A stretch of DNA of 64,000 nucleotides. It comes from Bacteroidales bacterium UBA4070. Lineage in GTDB: Bacteria > Bacteroidota > Bacteroidia > Bacteroidales > VadinHA17. The first letter of the stretch is position 1. The number at the start of each line of letters is the position of its first letter. Location of the stretch: NCBI GenBank assembly GCA_002383485.1, contig DFYY01000022.1, positions 1 to 64,000 of the forward strand, written 5' to 3'. Of this stretch, positions 8,760-17,539 are shown piece by piece. A program made the position numbers and the translations under genes. The notes below the pieces were generated by a model that made no database searches, was not told where the DNA came from, and saw only the letters and a list, made by a program, of their open reading frames with translations.

Positions 8760-9395
8760 TTACCTCATATCAATCACATCCACGCCTTTGTGGTCAGCCG
8801 CATTAAAGGTAAAGTAGCCGGCAGGCGGACGGAAGGTAAGATCATATGTGGTAGCAGTCAGGGTGAGGGTCATGCCATCCTTGGTACGGTATTCCGCGGA
8901 TCTGAGGTCATACAGGGTTTTGCCAATAGTAAGCCTTATATGAACAAGGTTGACGTTAATATCTTCAGGATACAGATCGATGATCCACTCCTTCGCATTC
9001 TGTTCAAGAAGCCTCACCTTGTATCCCTTCTCATGCATCGCGAAGAGGAGGGAGGGTTTGGAAATGAACGACTCATCAGAAGGGTCCGGTTCGGTTATTG
9101 TCACTTCATTTGCCTCAGGCATGTAGTTCCACACAGCCTTGCCGTCTGTCCGGATAAGATTGTCAGGAAGTGTAAGCATGTAGCTGTCGCCTTTGATCAC
9201 AACCGTGCCGCTCATTTCAGTCTCCTCGTCCTCCTGTGCATCGTAAGCCAGAATGTCAAAATCAATCTTCACCGAAGGGGCAGATACGGCTTTTTTGCTG
9301 AATTCCGATAGCACCTTCACGGCTTCCGGGTCCTTCTGTGAAAAGGCAGCCACGGCAGCCAGCAATAGTACAATAATAAGTCCTGTTTTTTTCAT
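8760..9395 (-). CDS. lolA: LolA-like periplasmic lipoprotein carrier
   Basis: A periplasmic chaperone that ferries lipoproteins from the inner-membrane LolCDE exporter to the outer membrane. The start at 9395 gives a clean signal peptide (MKKTGLIIVLLLAAVAAFSQ); an in-frame ATG 18 bp upstream overlaps ftsK and was rejected. The mature protein has the LolA half-barrel pattern: KIDFDILAYD, GTVVIKGDSYMLTL, GKAVWNYMP and a C-terminal FRPPAGYFTFN. It begins one base after the ftsK stop, so the two are translationally coupled. The LolA partner of a SusD-rich envelope is expected in this phylum. Confidence 0.88.
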   Translation of the reverse strand: MKKTGLIIVLLLAAVAAFSQKDPEAVKVLSEFSKKAVSAPSVKIDFDILAYDAQEDEETEMSGTVVIKGDSYMLTLPDNLIRTDGKAVWNYMPEANEVTITEPDPSDESFISKPSLLFAMHEKGYKVRLLEQNAKEWIIDLYPEDINVNLVHIRLTIGKTLYDLRSAEYRTKDGMTLTLTATTYDLTFRPPAGYFTFNAADHKGVDVIDMR

Positions 9396-9396
9396 C

Positions 9397-11769
9397 TTAA
9401 AGATTCTCTTCACCGAGTCTCTTCAAAATCTGTTCCAATGTTTGCGGATCCTGCACAATCACCTCCCTGGCCTTGCTTCCCTCGAACGGTCCGACAATGC
9501 CTGCAGCTTCCAGCTGATCAATGATACGGCCTGCACGGTTGTAACCCAGCTGCATCCTGCGCTGGATAAGTGAGGTTGATCCCTGCTGATGCTGAACCAC
9601 CAGCCTGGCGGCCTCGTCGAAGAGCGGATCACGCTTTTTCAGGTCCACGTCATTATTTCCGTTGCCCGTATCTTCGTCGCCAACATACTCAGGCAGGTGG
9701 AATGCGGCCGGATACCCCTGCTGCGATCCGATATATTCCGTAAGCTCTTCTATCTCAGGTGTATCAATAAATGCACACTGTACCCTGACAGGCTCCCCGC
9801 CCTGCGAGATCAGCGCATCGCCACGGCCCACAAGCCTGTCGGCACCGGTGGTGTCAAGTATGGTGCGGGAGTCGACCCCCGAGAAGACCCTGAAAGCAAT
9901 TCGTGAGGGGAAGTTTGCCTTGATGAAGCCGGTGATAATGCTTACAGAGGGCCTTTGCGTTGATATGATGAGATGTATCCCCACAGCCCTGGAGAGCTGG
10001 GCCAGCCTTCCTATCGGCGCCTCCACATCACGGCCCGATGTCATTATAAGGTCGGCAAATTCATCAATGATGAGTACGATATAGGGCATGAAATCATGTC
10101 CCTTTTCAGGATTAAGCCTCCTTGCAATGAACCTGTCGTTGTATTCCCTGATGTTCCTGGTCTGTGAAAGTTTCAGCAGTTCCAGGCGGTGATCCATCAG
10201 AATGCAAAGCGAATTCAGGGTATTGATCACCTTCTTGGTGTCGGTGACGATTGCATCCTCCTCATCGGGAAGCTTGGCCAGGAAGTGGCGTTCGATCTTC
10301 GCGTAGAGAGGAAGCTCCACCCGCTTCGGATCGATAAGAACGAACTTCAACTCTGCCGGATGCTTTTTGTAGAGCAGCGAGGTGATGATTGCATTCAGCC
10401 CCACGGATTTACCCTGCCCGGTGGCCCCTGCAACAAGCAGGTGAGGCATTTTTGTCAGGTCTATTATAAACGGATCATTCGTAATAGTACGGCCGAGAGC
10501 CAGCGGCAGTTCATGCTTGCTGTCAGTGAAATCGCGTGATGAGAGCAGCCCCTTCATTGATACTATCTCTGCCTTCTTGTTCGGGACCTCTATACCGACA
10601 GTGCCACGGCCGGGGATAGGAGCTATGATCCTGATACCCAGGGCTGACAGACTGAGGGCAATATCATTGTCAAGCGATTTTATACGGTGAATCTTGACTC
10701 CCCTGTCAGGCACCACCTCGTAGAGAGTCACTGTAGGCCCCACGGTGGCCGAGATCTGTTTGATCGTGATCTTGTGGTCAGCCAGTGTCTTCAGGATGAT
10801 CTCCTTGTTGGCGTTCACCTCGTCATGAGTGGTGGAGCCTGGGCTGCGGTAATCTCGCAGCAGCGCCAGGGTGGGAAACTTGTAGCGCGACAGTGAGAGC
10901 CTCGGATCAAAGGGGGGCAGATCGGATGGGAGTTCATCCTCAACGGGTTCAACGGTCAGAGGCTTCTTGTTTCTGTCAATCACTTTTATCAGGGGCCTGT
11001 CATCAGGCACTTCCGGCTGCCTGTAGAAATCGTCAACATCATCCGTCTCCTCCTCGTCAGCCCTGAGCGGCTCCTCTTCAATGGAGGGGAAATTTTCCTC
11101 CGGGGCAATGACAGTATCTTCAGTTACAATATCCTTTTTCCGGTTCTCGCCTGATATCACTGATACACCAGCCCTGGCAACGGATGCAATTGGTTTCCTG
11201 ATTGTCTGCGGGCTGACGTGAAGAGCGAAGATGAGATAGGCAATGGTCAGCACCAGCAGCACGGCGCCGGTCCCCACCTTGCCAAGTACTCCGTTCAGGT
11301 ATCCCGACACCATGAATCCGAATTCACCGCCTGGACCGGCGCCGAGAAACGTGGAATGGCCCGCGAAATAACCCAGAATGGCAGAGATCAGCACGGTGGC
11401 CAGGAGAAATCGAAGCACATTCTTCCAGAGCCTGAAATACCTGACCTTCAGCAGGGCCAGGCCGAAGGCGCCGGTTATCAGCGGGATGAAGAACGAACCC
11501 AGCCCGAAACCGTTGAATATGAAGTAGTGACTTAACTGGAATCCAATCTTTCCGCCCCAGTTTTCATAGGGCTGGTCGCCCGCTTCAGCCGTGACAAGGC
11601 TCTGGTCAGCCTTCCCGTTAGATACATATGAAATAAAAACCACGAGCAGGTACAATGCGAAGACCAGCAGCACGAGGCCGGCAATAAATCTGAAATTCTC
11701 TCCTGATGAATTTGCAGGTGAACCCTTCTTCTGGGATGATGACCCGTTTCCTTTCTTCTGTTTGCCCAT
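9397..11769 (-). CDS. ftsK: DNA translocase FtsK/SpoIIIE
   Basis: A 790-residue septal DNA pump that clears and aligns chromosome ends during division. The N-terminal membrane domain has about four helices between residues 28 and 185. An acidic/proline-rich linker follows (about 205-290). The motor has Walker A GATGQGKS at 448-455 and Walker B VLIIDE at 565-570. The C-terminal winged-helix gamma domain (about 715-790; QRRMQLGYNRAGRIIDQLE) would read KOPS-like polar sequences. A TACCTTTG -7 element lies upstream. Length is usual for the phylum, whose linker is short compared with Escherichia coli FtsK. Confidence 0.97.
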   Translation of the reverse strand: MGKQKKGNGSSSQKKGSPANSSGENFRFIAGLVLLVFALYLLVVFISYVSNGKADQSLVTAEAGDQPYENWGGKIGFQLSHYFIFNGFGLGSFFIPLITGAFGLALLKVRYFRLWKNVLRFLLATVLISAILGYFAGHSTFLGAGPGGEFGFMVSGYLNGVLGKVGTGAVLLVLTIAYLIFALHVSPQTIRKPIASVARAGVSVISGENRKKDIVTEDTVIAPEENFPSIEEEPLRADEEETDDVDDFYRQPEVPDDRPLIKVIDRNKKPLTVEPVEDELPSDLPPFDPRLSLSRYKFPTLALLRDYRSPGSTTHDEVNANKEIILKTLADHKITIKQISATVGPTVTLYEVVPDRGVKIHRIKSLDNDIALSLSALGIRIIAPIPGRGTVGIEVPNKKAEIVSMKGLLSSRDFTDSKHELPLALGRTITNDPFIIDLTKMPHLLVAGATGQGKSVGLNAIITSLLYKKHPAELKFVLIDPKRVELPLYAKIERHFLAKLPDEEDAIVTDTKKVINTLNSLCILMDHRLELLKLSQTRNIREYNDRFIARRLNPEKGHDFMPYIVLIIDEFADLIMTSGRDVEAPIGRLAQLSRAVGIHLIISTQRPSVSIITGFIKANFPSRIAFRVFSGVDSRTILDTTGADRLVGRGDALISQGGEPVRVQCAFIDTPEIEELTEYIGSQQGYPAAFHLPEYVGDEDTGNGNNDVDLKKRDPLFDEAARLVVQHQQGSTSLIQRRMQLGYNRAGRIIDQLEAAGIVGPFEGSKAREVIVQDPQTLEQILKRLGEENL

Positions 11770-11819
11770 CCTGCAATGTAATTACTGTGCCCTCTGTATG
11801 CGGTTTTTTAAACAATTAG

Positions 11820-11827
11820 CAAAGGTA
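11820..11827 (-). promoter_or_regulatory. Probable -7 element of ftsK
   Basis: Minus-strand TACCTTTG matches TAnnTTTG perfectly, 50 bp upstream of the ftsK start. No convincing TTTG is present at the -33 position. Confidence 0.45.
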
Positions 11828-11854
11828 AGAAAAATGGTTGACCGCCGGGGTATT

Positions 11855-12544
11855 TTAAAATGAAATCATTTTAAGGATGAGCGTGTCGAGATACTTCGCA
11901 GTAACCTTCCTGTAATTCTTTTTCTTTTCAAACTCCTTGTCAGGTATCTGTTTGACCAGTACCTCGTCAGCTGTAAACTGAAGTTCAGCATCACCGATAA
12001 TATAGAAAAAATCCATCAGCACCCCCTCAATCTCCCTGTAAGGTGTCATCCTGTTCGGATTCTCCGCCTTGATCTCATTGGTGTACCAGATGTAGCGGGT
12101 AGTTTCGTTATCCGGAATGTTTACCCTGGCCTGCTTGCAGTTGAAACCGCAGATAACAGATCTTCTGCCGGTGTCGTGAATTGTCATCCCTTTCATCGAG
12201 TCGAATCCGGGTTGAATGTCTATGTAGTTGCCTTCGAAATAATATTTGAATGAGAGGATGTTGAGATAGGTGTCGTAGATGTTCTCCTTTGGGTTGACCA
12301 CCGTAGTCACTCCTGAATTACCGATGGGTGTCTTCAGGCTTGTGTTGATAAGGTCATTCCGGAAAGCTATTACAAGTTCCTTCGGGAGCAGGTCAGTTGA
12401 CATTGATGATGGGTTGCTGACGTATTTAATATTGTAATAGATTTCGCCCTCCTTCATGTTCTTGTAGACACCGTCTCCCCTGCATGAAGCAAGCAACAAA
12501 ACCGTCATAAGAACTGGGATTGAAGGTAGGGAACTCTTGTTCAC
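11855..12544 (-). CDS. Lipoprotein of unknown function, DUF4412-like
   Basis: The most plausible start is a GTG at 12544, which gives a lipoprotein signal (VNKSSLPSIPVLMTVLLLASC, Cys21). An upstream ATG at 12595 would bury the signal peptide. The mature part is rich in beta strands (EGEIYYNIKYV, LPKELVIAFRNDLI, YFEGNYIDIQPGF) and resembles the DUF4412/GLPGLI-like secreted proteins of Bacteroidota. A short motif, RRSVICGFNCKQARV, contains a close cysteine pair. It precedes ftsK on the same strand with an 85-bp gap. Family assignment is tentative. Confidence 0.7.
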   Translation of the reverse strand: MNKSSLPSIPVLMTVLLLASCRGDGVYKNMKEGEIYYNIKYVSNPSSMSTDLLPKELVIAFRNDLINTSLKTPIGNSGVTTVVNPKENIYDTYLNILSFKYYFEGNYIDIQPGFDSMKGMTIHDTGRRSVICGFNCKQARVNIPDNETTRYIWYTNEIKAENPNRMTPYREIEGVLMDFFYIIGDAELQFTADEVLVKQIPDKEFEKKKNYRKVTAKYLDTLILKMISF

Positions 12545-12673
12545 GCGTCGCTGTTTGGCTGTAAATGTAGTAAAAATGCAAAATCCATCTGTCACGGTAT
12601 GCCGTGATACAATAATATAAACTCAGTTCCCGGGTGAATAATATTTCCCATGGTTTAATTTCGATTAAAATTT

Positions 12674-12681
12674 TAGCTTTG
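12674..12681 (+). promoter_or_regulatory. Probable -7 element for carbamate kinase
   Basis: TAGCTTTG, a perfect TAnnTTTG, lies 23 bp upstream of the ATG. The -33 region is weak (TTTA at 12654, 16-bp spacing). Confidence 0.5.
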
Positions 12682-12703
12682 TCACCTGAGTAAAACGACC
12701 GAA

Positions 12704-13660
12704 ATGAGCAAGAAGCTTGCAGTTATTGCCCTTGGAGGCAATGCTCTCCTGAGGGGCGACCAGTTAGGGACGATAGAGGAGCAGGAACAGAATACAACTG
12801 ATACTCTTGAGAACCTTGTGTTTCTGCTGAAGGAGGGTTATGACATTGTAATCACCCACGGTAACGGCCCGCAGGTTGGGAATATCCTGATGCGCAACGA
12901 TGCCGGTGAGCAACTGTATGGCATCGCGCAGATGCCGTTGGACATTTGCGTGGCAGATTCGCAGGGCGGAATAGGTTACATGATCGAGCGGATGTTCAAA
13001 AACGTTCTGAACAAACATGGCATAGACAAGAACGTGGTTTGTCTTATCACCACGGTTGTTGTTGACAAGGATGACCCTGCCTTCAGCGATCCGCAGAAGA
13101 GGGTAGGCAAGATCTATACAAAGGAGCAGGCTGATGAGCTCGCTAAGGCGAAGGGATGGGTTTTCCGGGAGGAGGTCAAGGCTCAGGGCGGATTCCGGAG
13201 GGTGGTGCCGTCACCCAAACCGGTGAGCATCATGAACAATGAACTGATACGCGAACTTGCACTGCGCGGCAACATAGTCATTGCAGCCGGCGGCGGCGGT
13301 GTGCCGGTTTATATCGATGAAAAGAAGGATGTCAGGCCGGCCGAGGCAGTCATTGACAAGGACCTGGCATCATCGCTGCTGGCATCGACGATAGGTGCGG
13401 ATGAGTTTTATATACTGACTGATGTTCCTTATGTTTACATAAACTACAAGAAGCCGGATCAGGAGATAAAGGAGTTTCTGAATTATGAGGATACGCTGAA
13501 ATATCTCAATGAAGGTCAGTTTACAAAGGGCAGCATGGCGCCAAAGATCGAAGCATGTCTTAACTTTGTCAAATCCGGCGGCAGCAAGAGTGTGATCACC
13601 GAGGCCTTCAAGCTTGAGGACCGCAGGTATGGTACGAAGATAACCATGGAATATGACTAG
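12704..13660 (+). CDS. arcC: Carbamate kinase
   Basis: Converts carbamoyl phosphate plus ADP to ATP, carbamate and hence CO2 and NH3; cytoplasmic. The 318-residue protein has the amino-acid-kinase fold with the nucleotide/phosphate-binding ALGGNAL (9-15) and THGNGPQVG (51-59), then AAGGGGVPV and DKDLASSLLA, and the C-terminal GSMAPKIEA motif of carbamate kinases. The ornithine carbamoyltransferase gene follows 190 bp downstream, so the pair could run citrulline to ornithine plus ATP. No arginine deiminase is visible in the window. Confidence 0.95.
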   Translation: MSKKLAVIALGGNALLRGDQLGTIEEQEQNTTDTLENLVFLLKEGYDIVITHGNGPQVGNILMRNDAGEQLYGIAQMPLDICVADSQGGIGYMIERMFKNVLNKHGIDKNVVCLITTVVVDKDDPAFSDPQKRVGKIYTKEQADELAKAKGWVFREEVKAQGGFRRVVPSPKPVSIMNNELIRELALRGNIVIAAGGGGVPVYIDEKKDVRPAEAVIDKDLASSLLASTIGADEFYILTDVPYVYINYKKPDQEIKEFLNYEDTLKYLNEGQFTKGSMAPKIEACLNFVKSGGSKSVITEAFKLEDRRYGTKITMEYD

Positions 13661-13670
13661 GCCGGAAGAT

Positions 13671-13712
13671 TTGCGAGTTGCGAGTTGCGAGTTGCGAGTT
13701 GCGAATTGCGAT
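13671..13712. repeat. Seven-base tandem repeat, six copies
   Basis: Four exact TTGCGAG units are followed by TTGCGAA and TTGCGAT, directly after the carbamate kinase stop. Related TTGCGAA words recur after the next gene (14855-14880). Confidence 0.9.
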
Positions 13713-13850
13713 TGAACCCGCCGGACATAAAAGAATTGTATAACAGACAGCAGGCAATAGTGAATTAGTAATCAAATTATCAGAAGGTCTGACTGCATGA
13801 CCGCATTACTGCACGACTTTCAGACTTTAGACTTTTAATAAATAATAATT

Positions 13851-14849
13851 ATGGCATACAATTTACGCAACCGCAGTTTCCTGAAGCTGCTCGACTTCAC
13901 CCCTGAGGAGATCAAATTTCTCCTTGACCTATCATTTGAGCTCAAAAAGGCGAAATATGCCGGAACCGAACAGCCCAGGCTGAACGGCAAGAACATCGCT
14001 CTGATATTCGAGAAAACCTCAACCCGCACCCGCTGTGCCTTCGATGTTGCAGCGTTTGACCAGGGAGCACACGTCACTTACCTGGGTCCCTCCGGATCAC
14101 AGATCGGACACAAGGAATCGATGAAAGACACCGCCAGGGTGCTCGGCAGGATGTATGACGGCATAGAGTACCGTGGTTACGGGCAGGAGATAGTCGAGGA
14201 GCTTGCAGCATATGCCGGTGTGCCGGTGTGGAACGGTCTTACAAATGAGTTTCATCCCACCCAGATACTGGCCGACTTCATGACCATGCTGGAGCATACT
14301 GACAAGCCAATAAACAAGATCAGCTTTTGCTATCTGGGTGATGCCCGCAACAACATGGGCAATTCACTCATGGTTGGCGCTGCCAAGATGGGCATGGATT
14401 TCCGTGCTGCTGCCCCGAAGGCATGCCAGCCTGCAGACGACCTTGTGAAACAGTGCCGCGAGATAGCCGTAACCACAGGAGCAACGATCACACTCACGGA
14501 GGATGTTGCCGAGGCAGTAAAGGGTGTGGACTTTCTATATACCGATGTGTGGGTGTCAATGGGTGAACCTGAGTCTGTCTGGGAAGAGCGGATAAGGTTG
14601 CTGAAACCCTACCAGGTAAATGCAGAGGTTATCCGGCTCACCGGCAACCCGGGAGTTAAGTTCCTGCATTGCCTGCCAGCCTTCCACAACAGGGAGACAA
14701 AGATGGGAGAGGATATCTTCAAAAAGTACGGTTTGGATGGTTTGGAGGTGACGGAAGAGGTATTCGAGTCTCCGCATTCGATCGTCTTTGATGAGGCAGA
14801 GAACCGCATGCATACTATCAAGGCGGTGATGGTGGCCACCTTGGGGTAA
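13851..14849 (+). CDS. Ornithine carbamoyltransferase
   Basis: A 332-residue cytoplasmic enzyme joining ornithine and carbamoyl phosphate to citrulline, or the reverse in the catabolic arginine pathway. The carbamoyl-phosphate loop STRTR (57-61), HPTQ (135-138), the ornithine-binding SMG loop (236-238) and catalytic HCLP (273-276) are all present. The SMG loop argues against putrescine carbamoyltransferase. Pairing with carbamate kinase favours the catabolic, ATP-yielding role (arcB-like) over biosynthetic argF, but sequence alone does not settle it. Tandem TTGCGA words flank the gene on both sides. Confidence 0.94.
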   Translation: MAYNLRNRSFLKLLDFTPEEIKFLLDLSFELKKAKYAGTEQPRLNGKNIALIFEKTSTRTRCAFDVAAFDQGAHVTYLGPSGSQIGHKESMKDTARVLGRMYDGIEYRGYGQEIVEELAAYAGVPVWNGLTNEFHPTQILADFMTMLEHTDKPINKISFCYLGDARNNMGNSLMVGAAKMGMDFRAAAPKACQPADDLVKQCREIAVTTGATITLTEDVAEAVKGVDFLYTDVWVSMGEPESVWEERIRLLKPYQVNAEVIRLTGNPGVKFLHCLPAFHNRETKMGEDIFKKYGLDGLEVTEEVFESPHSIVFDEAENRMHTIKAVMVATLG

Positions 14850-14854
14850 TTTCG

Positions 14855-14894
14855 ATTTGCGAATTGCGATGTGCGAATTGTGTAAATCGCAAAT
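14855..14894. repeat. TTGCGAA-word repeat forming an inverted repeat between convergent genes
   Basis: ATTTGCGA (14855-14862) pairs with TCGCAAAT (14887-14894). The loop carries further TTGCGA/TGCGAA words. It sits between the ends of the carbamoyltransferase and the DUF456 gene and may act as a weak terminator. Confidence 0.55.
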
Positions 14895-15371
14895 TTATAC
14901 TATCAGTGCTTTGATGAAATAGAATGTCATAAGCAGTGATGCAGCGAGTTTCAATCCCACGCCGGTAAGGAAACCAAGCAGGCTTCCGAATCCGGCTTTA
15001 AGGGCATATTTGACGTCATCCTTGAATATCAGCTCGCCTATTACGGCCCCGATAAACGGTCCGATGATTATGCCCAGCGGTCCCAGGAAGAGCCCTATTA
15101 TCAATCCTACCGTGGCACCCCTCATCCCGTACTTCGAGCCACCAAACTGGCGTGTACCCCATATGGGAACCACGTAGTCAATCACTGTGACCACCACTGC
15201 CACTATACCCAGTATTATGAAGAGGTTCTTGCTGATGTCTGCAAACCGTGTGAAGTGCAGTACCACCAGCCCCAGGTAGGTGAGCGGCGGGCCGGGAAGG
15301 ATCGGCAGCAGGCAACCTGCAATGCCAAGTATCATCAGAACAATGGCAAGAGCCAATAGTAAATATTCCAT
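14895..15371 (-). CDS. DUF456 family membrane protein
   Basis: The chosen ATG at 15371 gives MEYLLLALAIVLMILGIAG, the usual beginning of the family; an in-frame GTG at 15404 would add 11 residues. The protein has about four to five hydrophobic segments, with glycine- and proline-rich turns (LLPILPGPPLTYLGL, GLFLGPLGIIIGPFIGA) characteristic of DUF456. The function is unknown. It lies 35 bp downstream of the PUR-protein gene on the same strand and is probably co-transcribed with it. Confidence 0.88.
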   Translation of the reverse strand: MEYLLLALAIVLMILGIAGCLLPILPGPPLTYLGLVVLHFTRFADISKNLFIILGIVAVVVTVIDYVVPIWGTRQFGGSKYGMRGATVGLIIGLFLGPLGIIIGPFIGAVIGELIFKDDVKYALKAGFGSLLGFLTGVGLKLAASLLMTFYFIKALIV

Positions 15372-15406
15372 CTGTCTGGTGGTTTCAGTCTGTAAGAAGG
15401 GCACTC

Positions 15407-15793
15407 TTACCTGGTGCCCAGTTCATCAAAATCAACATCGGAAAATTCGCCTGCAGCGACTTCGCTGACGGCCTCCTCAGTCTCTTCGGATCCGACAGGT
15501 AATGAATGAAACACCACTCCGTTGCCTGCAAAGGCTACTGCTTCGCGAAGGCCTTCCGTAAACTTTTCAAAATCCTCCTTATACAAAAAGATTTTGTGTT
15601 TTTCGTAAAACATCTTTCCCTCTTTCCCAAGCCGCTTCTTGCTTTCAGTGATAGTCAGGTAAAGATCTTCATGGCGTGTTGACTTTACGTCGAAAAAGTA
15701 AGTTCTCTTTCCCGCCCTGACAACTTTTGTAAATACCTCATCCTTATCACTTCTCTCATTCTGACCTTCAATTCTTCCTTTCTCTGCTTCCAT
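15407..15793 (-). CDS. PUR-alpha-like nucleic-acid-binding protein (DUF3276)
   Basis: A 128-residue protein with one PUR repeat, the RTYFFDVKSTRHEDLYLTIT signature at about 32-51, and a second half containing KHKIFLYKEDFEKFTEGL. PUR proteins bind purine-rich single-stranded DNA or RNA. This family is nearly universal in Bacteroidota and its cellular task is undefined. The C-terminal 25 residues are acidic and likely disordered. A textbook promoter lies upstream, divergent from the nusB promoter. Confidence 0.92.
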   Translation of the reverse strand: MEAEKGRIEGQNERSDKDEVFTKVVRAGKRTYFFDVKSTRHEDLYLTITESKKRLGKEGKMFYEKHKIFLYKEDFEKFTEGLREAVAFAGNGVVFHSLPVGSEETEEAVSEVAAGEFSDVDFDELGTR

Positions 15794-15833
15794 CAGTGGT
15801 GAATGTTTTAGGGTTTCAATCGGTTAGCACGCT

Positions 15834-15863
15834 CAAATGTAACAATAATTTTTTCATATCAAA
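15834..15863 (-). promoter_or_regulatory. Promoter of the PUR-protein gene
   Basis: On the minus strand TTTG (15863-15860) and TACATTTG (15841-15834) are 18 bp apart, a full match to the phylum consensus. Confidence 0.75.
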
Positions 15864-15902
15864 ATGAGACAAATAAAAGTCGATACTTTTTTGACTCCGG
15901 TG

Positions 15903-15932
15903 TTTCACCTACTGCCCTTTTTTCTAACTTTG
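15903..15932 (+). promoter_or_regulatory. Promoter of the nusB operon
   Basis: TTTC (15903-15906), 18 bp, then TAACTTTG (15925-15932). The -7 is perfect and the -33 has one mismatch. The start codon follows 25 bp downstream. Confidence 0.6.
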
Positions 15933-15956
15933 CTGCCTGGAAAAAATGTTCTTTAA

Positions 15957-16976
15957 ATGATAAGCAGAAGACAACTCAGGATAAAGGTGCTGGCTGTGCT
16001 CTATGCCTGTAACAGGAAAGAGCCTGATGACCTTGATACGGCTGAGCAGGAGCTGACGCTTAGTATCCGGAAGAGTTACGACCTTTACCACTACCTGCTC
16101 CTTCTGCTCATAGCTCTCTCAGATCTGGCACGTGAGAAGGTGGTACTTTCAGCCAACAAGAAAATGCCGGGTCCGGAGGATATTAATCCCAACAAGCGCT
16201 TTGCAGAGAACAGGCTCATTGCCCAGCTGAGGAATAATGAGGCGTTACGCATGTATGCTGAAGCCATGCCGGCATTATGGACCAGGAAGGACAAACTCAA
16301 CAGCATGAGATCACTCAGCCGCTGGCTCTCAACACGCGGTCTGTCATGGTCTGACCATCCGGAAGTGGTGAGGAGCCTCTTCAGCGAGATGACAAGATGG
16401 GAAGTATACAATGCCTATATGACTTCTGAGGAGGACAGCTATAAGGCAGATCAGCGTTTCATCAGAGAACTGGTAACGAAACTTATTCCTGCATCGGAAG
16501 ACCTTGCGGCAAACCTCGAGGAGCAGTCTGTTTACTGGAATGACGATCTCCCTTTTGTCTCGGCCATGATCCGCAATTCACTCAGCAAGTTCAGGGAGCA
16601 TGATGACGGAAGAAACATCAGCATGCCGCCGCTCTTTACCAATGATGATGACGAGCAGTTTGTACGGGTACTGCTGAGGAAATCAATCCTCAACAGTGAG
16701 AAAAACAATGCAATGATTGATGCCCATACCACCAACTGGGAGGTCGAAAGGATTGCGCTGATGGACAAGCTGGTGATGCAACTTGCTATTACCGAGCTGG
16801 TTGAATTTCCGGAGGTGCCGGTGAAAGTCACGCTTAATGAATATATTGAAATCGCAAAAGAGTATAGCACAGCCAAAAGCAGTACTTTTGTGAACGGAAT
16901 ACTTGACAAGATTGTAAAAGAGATGAGGGCCAGCGGCGGTTTCACAAAGGCAGGTCGCGGACTGATAGGGGAATAG
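15957..16976 (+). CDS. nusB: Transcription antitermination factor NusB, long Bacteroidota form
   Basis: NusB binds boxA with NusE (S10) and supports rRNA transcription. The canonical helical NusB fold is in the C-terminal half (about 170-325), with MDKLVMQLAITELVEFPEVPVKVTLNEYIEIAKEYS-type sequence and the closing SSTFVNGILDKI motif. The N-terminal ~160 residues are an extension typical of this phylum; the protein is 339 residues against about 140 in E. coli. It heads a same-strand run with DUF1573, yajC, YbbR and coaE. Confidence 0.93.
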   Translation: MISRRQLRIKVLAVLYACNRKEPDDLDTAEQELTLSIRKSYDLYHYLLLLLIALSDLAREKVVLSANKKMPGPEDINPNKRFAENRLIAQLRNNEALRMYAEAMPALWTRKDKLNSMRSLSRWLSTRGLSWSDHPEVVRSLFSEMTRWEVYNAYMTSEEDSYKADQRFIRELVTKLIPASEDLAANLEEQSVYWNDDLPFVSAMIRNSLSKFREHDDGRNISMPPLFTNDDDEQFVRVLLRKSILNSEKNNAMIDAHTTNWEVERIALMDKLVMQLAITELVEFPEVPVKVTLNEYIEIAKEYSTAKSSTFVNGILDKIVKEMRASGGFTKAGRGLIGE

Positions 16977-17010
16977 CAGCAACAGAGTATTAAACGGAAC
17001 TTGAGTCAGA

Positions 17011-17448
17011 ATGAAACGGAGTTTAACCTATTTAATGGCAGTCATAATAACAGCAGCCTTTATTGCAGCCTCATGCGGGCACAGTCAGCAGGGCACGGGT
17101 AAAAACCAGCTGTCAGACACAACCGGTATGGCGATGATTACATTCAATAATCCGGAGCACGACTTCGGGAAAGTCATGTCAGGGGAAAAGGTGGGATGCA
17201 TTTTCACATACACCAACACCGGCGATGCCGATATGATCATTACCTCCGCCTCGGCCAGCTGCGGCTGTACCGTGCCGAAATATGACAAGCGGCCGGTGCC
17301 ACCGGGCGGGTCAGGCACTATTGAAGTGGTGTTTGATACCTCCGGAAGAGAGGGAATACAGACAAAAACAGTTGTAGTTCAATCAAATGCAGAGAATAAT
17401 TTAGTTATTTTGCGTATTATTGCCGATGTAACGAAAAGCGCCAGATGA
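17011..17448 (+). CDS. DUF1573 lipoprotein
   Basis: A 145-residue lipoprotein: signal MKRSLTYLMAVIITAAFIAASC with the lipid-modified Cys at 22. The mature part is one Ig-like DUF1573 domain with the family's HDFGKVMSGEKV start, the SCGCTVP motif and the GTIEVVFDTSGREG strand. Function is unknown, presumably in the envelope. It sits between nusB (34 bp) and yajC. Confidence 0.9.
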   Translation: MKRSLTYLMAVIITAAFIAASCGHSQQGTGKNQLSDTTGMAMITFNNPEHDFGKVMSGEKVGCIFTYTNTGDADMIITSASASCGCTVPKYDKRPVPPGGSGTIEVVFDTSGREGIQTKTVVVQSNAENNLVILRIIADVTKSAR

Positions 17449-17539
17449 TATTCATCCTGAAGGTTTCAACTACCTGAAGGGCATCTTGGCAGGCAAAACA
17501 GGAATAAAGACAAGTAAAAACAAACACGAACAAAAAAAA

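Noticed and set aside
8730..9311. A 193-codon plus-strand frame
   Set aside because: It lies wholly opposite lolA, which has a signal peptide and a recognisable fold. The plus-strand product has no recognisable domain.
13671..13712. Possible small CRISPR array
   Set aside because: Units are only 7 bp with no spacers, and no cas genes are present. It is a simple tandem repeat.
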